Source of the DNA: Virgibacillus sp. MSP4-1
GTDB lineage: Bacteria > Bacillota > Bacilli > Bacillales > Alkalibacillaceae
Assembly (NCBI RefSeq): GCF_010092505.1
Contig: NZ_CP048021.1
Coordinates: 248,001-312,000 of the forward strand
Direction: 5' to 3'
Length of the DNA: 64,000 nt
The translations under genes and the position numbers were made by a program. Below, piece by piece: positions 63,091-64,000 of the stretch; position 1 is the first letter of the stretch; each line of letters opens with the position of its first letter. The notes below the pieces were generated by a model. The model was not told the origin of the DNA, ran no database searches, and saw only the letters and a list, made by a program, of their open reading frames with translations.

Positions 63091-63133
63091 ATGATAATCA
63101 TTCTCAATTATTTCCGTAGTGATTTACATCACG
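63091..63133 (-). promoter_or_regulatory. DUF2249-operon promoter: Crp/Fnr operator, -10 box and overlapping Fur-like box
   Basis: AGTGATTTACATCACG (63118-63133) has a perfect GTGA-N6-TCAC core. On the minus strand a TATCAT -10 (5 of 6) begins 29.5 bases from its centre (63096-63091), so the operator is near -41.5. Overlapping the -10, the 7-1-7 inverted repeat TGATAATCATTCTCA (63092-63106) matches the Fur consensus TGATAATnATTATCA at all but one position. Confidence 0.65.
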
Positions 63134-63833
63134 AAATGGACTGCAATTCCTGTTCAAGCTGCTCAATGTTAATAAATAAATTACCTGACGTTCCGGAATG
63201 GATGATTTCCTTTTTCTTTAATTGAGTCAGAGTACGGCTAACCGTTTCCCGGCTGGATCCAATCATATTGGCTAATTCCTGATTTGTGAAATTCGTGTTT
63301 AATTCCACAAGGTGTTCATTCTTCCATGTGCCATGAGAATTGGCTATCCGAAGTAGAAGCATCATAATTTGTTCGAAAGTATTATGCAGAATCTGTTCTT
63401 CCAACCGCACCTGCAAGTCCACAATTTCATTTCCTAATAACCTGAATAGTTTTATGCAGATTTCCGGGTTCTGGATTAAAAATGGTTCAAAAGAGAAGAG
63501 GGGAATAAAAATCAAAATACCATCCTCAATCATTTCTGAATGGGCAGGGTAATGATCTTTACGGAAAAATCCCGCATGTGGAAAAATATCTCCGGGTTTT
63601 AAAATATTAACGATCTGTTCTTTTCCATGCAGATCTGTCTTATAAATCTTCACCTTACCCTTATGTATAAAGTAGACATTTTTTAGTTCTTCCCCCTGCA
63701 GGAAGATGTGTGTTCCGACTCTGTAATGCCGGACTTTTGAAATGTCTACAATTGGTTTAAGTTCATCATTGGTCAGGTTTTTAAATAGTGGAAGTTCCTG
63801 AAGTAATTCATAGATGGACTGTGTATTCATCAT
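63129..63833 (-). CDS. Crp/Fnr-family transcriptional regulator (paralogue 2)
   Basis: This ~234-residue regulator is closely similar to the one at 10963, with long identical stretches such as GKEQIVNILKPGD and ELANMIGSSRETV. The sensor barrel spans ~15-120 and the winged helix has recognition segment SSRETVSR, the same R-E-x3-R contact set as CRP. It has one cysteine (EICIKLF) and so no Fnr Fe-S site. The ATG at 63833 follows AAAGGA; the longer frame to 63860 is less likely. A half-conserved operator 78 bases upstream suggests autoregulation. Confidence 0.88.
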   Translation of the reverse strand: MMNTQSIYELLQELPLFKNLTNDELKPIVDISKVRHYRVGTHIFLQGEELKNVYFIHKGKVKIYKTDLHGKEQIVNILKPGDIFPHAGFFRKDHYPAHSEMIEDGILIFIPLFSFEPFLIQNPEICIKLFRLLGNEIVDLQVRLEEQILHNTFEQIMMLLLRIANSHGTWKNEHLVELNTNFTNQELANMIGSSRETVSRTLTQLKKKEIIHSGTSGNLFINIEQLEQELQSIS

Positions 63834-63876
63834 TCTTATCATCCTTTCAACCCACGTCAAAACAGCCTCTACTTTA

Positions 63877-63919
63877 GTAATACAACGAAATGAAATCGTA
63901 TGAAGTGATAAAAATCATA
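63877..63919 (-). promoter_or_regulatory. Candidate Crp/Fnr operator and -10 box of the second regulator gene
   Basis: AGTGATAAAAATCATA (63904-63919) matches the consensus at 8 of 10 positions. On the minus strand TATTAC (63882-63877) starts 29.5 bases from its centre, the same distance as at the two other sites. Confidence 0.4.
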
Positions 63920-64000
63920 GTTGATGCTTGCGTTATCTCACATCATGGCTGTAAAACATCGATTAAGATGAATGTGTAAAAGAACAAGACGAGCTGAAAA

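Overview
This window is a low-to-moderate GC chromosome segment of a spore-forming Bacillaceae. The gene order follows two Bacillus subtilis blocks: yitU-yitV-yitW, and a long yjzD-med-fabHA-fabF-yjbA-trpS-opp-yjbC-spx-yjbE-mecA-coiA-pepF-yjbH-yjbI-yjbK-yjbM-nadF-yjbO-prpE run, followed by yjcF-yjcG-yjcH. A CotO-type coat protein supports sporulation. The style of the dispersed repeats suggests a Virgibacillus/Halobacillus-like lineage, but the genus is a guess. I saw no rRNA, tRNA, IS element, prophage or CRISPR array.

Layout. 1-4.1 kb: the end of a BsuPI-domain protein, an unrecognised membrane protein, an Nfu/NifU-N protein and D-amino-acid transaminase. 4.2-7.7 kb: a phnD-phnC-phnE-phnE uptake operon. 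7.9-10.9 kb: two very small proteins and yitU/yitV/yitW, separated by copies of a dispersed ~122-bp repeat. 10.9-14 kb: a Crp/Fnr regulator, divergent from a radical SAM/SPASM gene with a perfect Crp/Fnr operator, then uppP. 14-22.7 kb: yjzD, med, the two 3-ketoacyl-ACP synthases (separated and preceded by the dispersed repeat), an LCP-family gene, yjbA and trpS with its T-box. 22.9-25.6 kb: an accessory-looking pocket with thirteen ~52-bp tandem repeats, a NERD-domain protein and small unknowns. 26-32 kb: oppABCDF. 32-37 kb: a putative glycoside hydrolase, yjbC, spx, a TerC-family gene and mecA. 37.5-49.6 kb: cls, coiA, pepF, spxH, truncated haemoglobin, CYTH protein, small alarmone synthetase, NAD kinase, pseudouridine synthase, prpE and a rodA-type gene. 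50-57 kb: mgtE, cotO and small genes, yjcFGH, a PgpA-like gene and an RsiV-like secreted protein.

The most interesting part is 57.3-64 kb: a two-subunit CuA haem-copper enzyme, a MIP18-family protein, a multi-haem-like 12-TM membrane protein, two DUF2249 proteins and a second Crp/Fnr regulator. The catalytic subunit would normally be called a ba3-type cytochrome oxidase, but the tyrosine of the H-x3-Y active-site motif is replaced by asparagine. That fits a CuA-type nitric oxide reductase better than an oxygen reductase. TGTGA-N6-TCACA-type operators, placed at the class II activation distance from a -10 box, precede this enzyme, the DUF2249 operon, the second regulator and the distant radical SAM gene. 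I read this as a nitrosative/low-oxygen regulon run by one or both cysteine-poor Crp/Fnr paralogues. The DUF2249 promoter also carries a near-perfect Fur box.

Gene starts were reassigned where a Shine-Dalgarno sequence and family length favoured an internal start. Two small genes (8103-8252 and 14607-14783) were found by direct translation.
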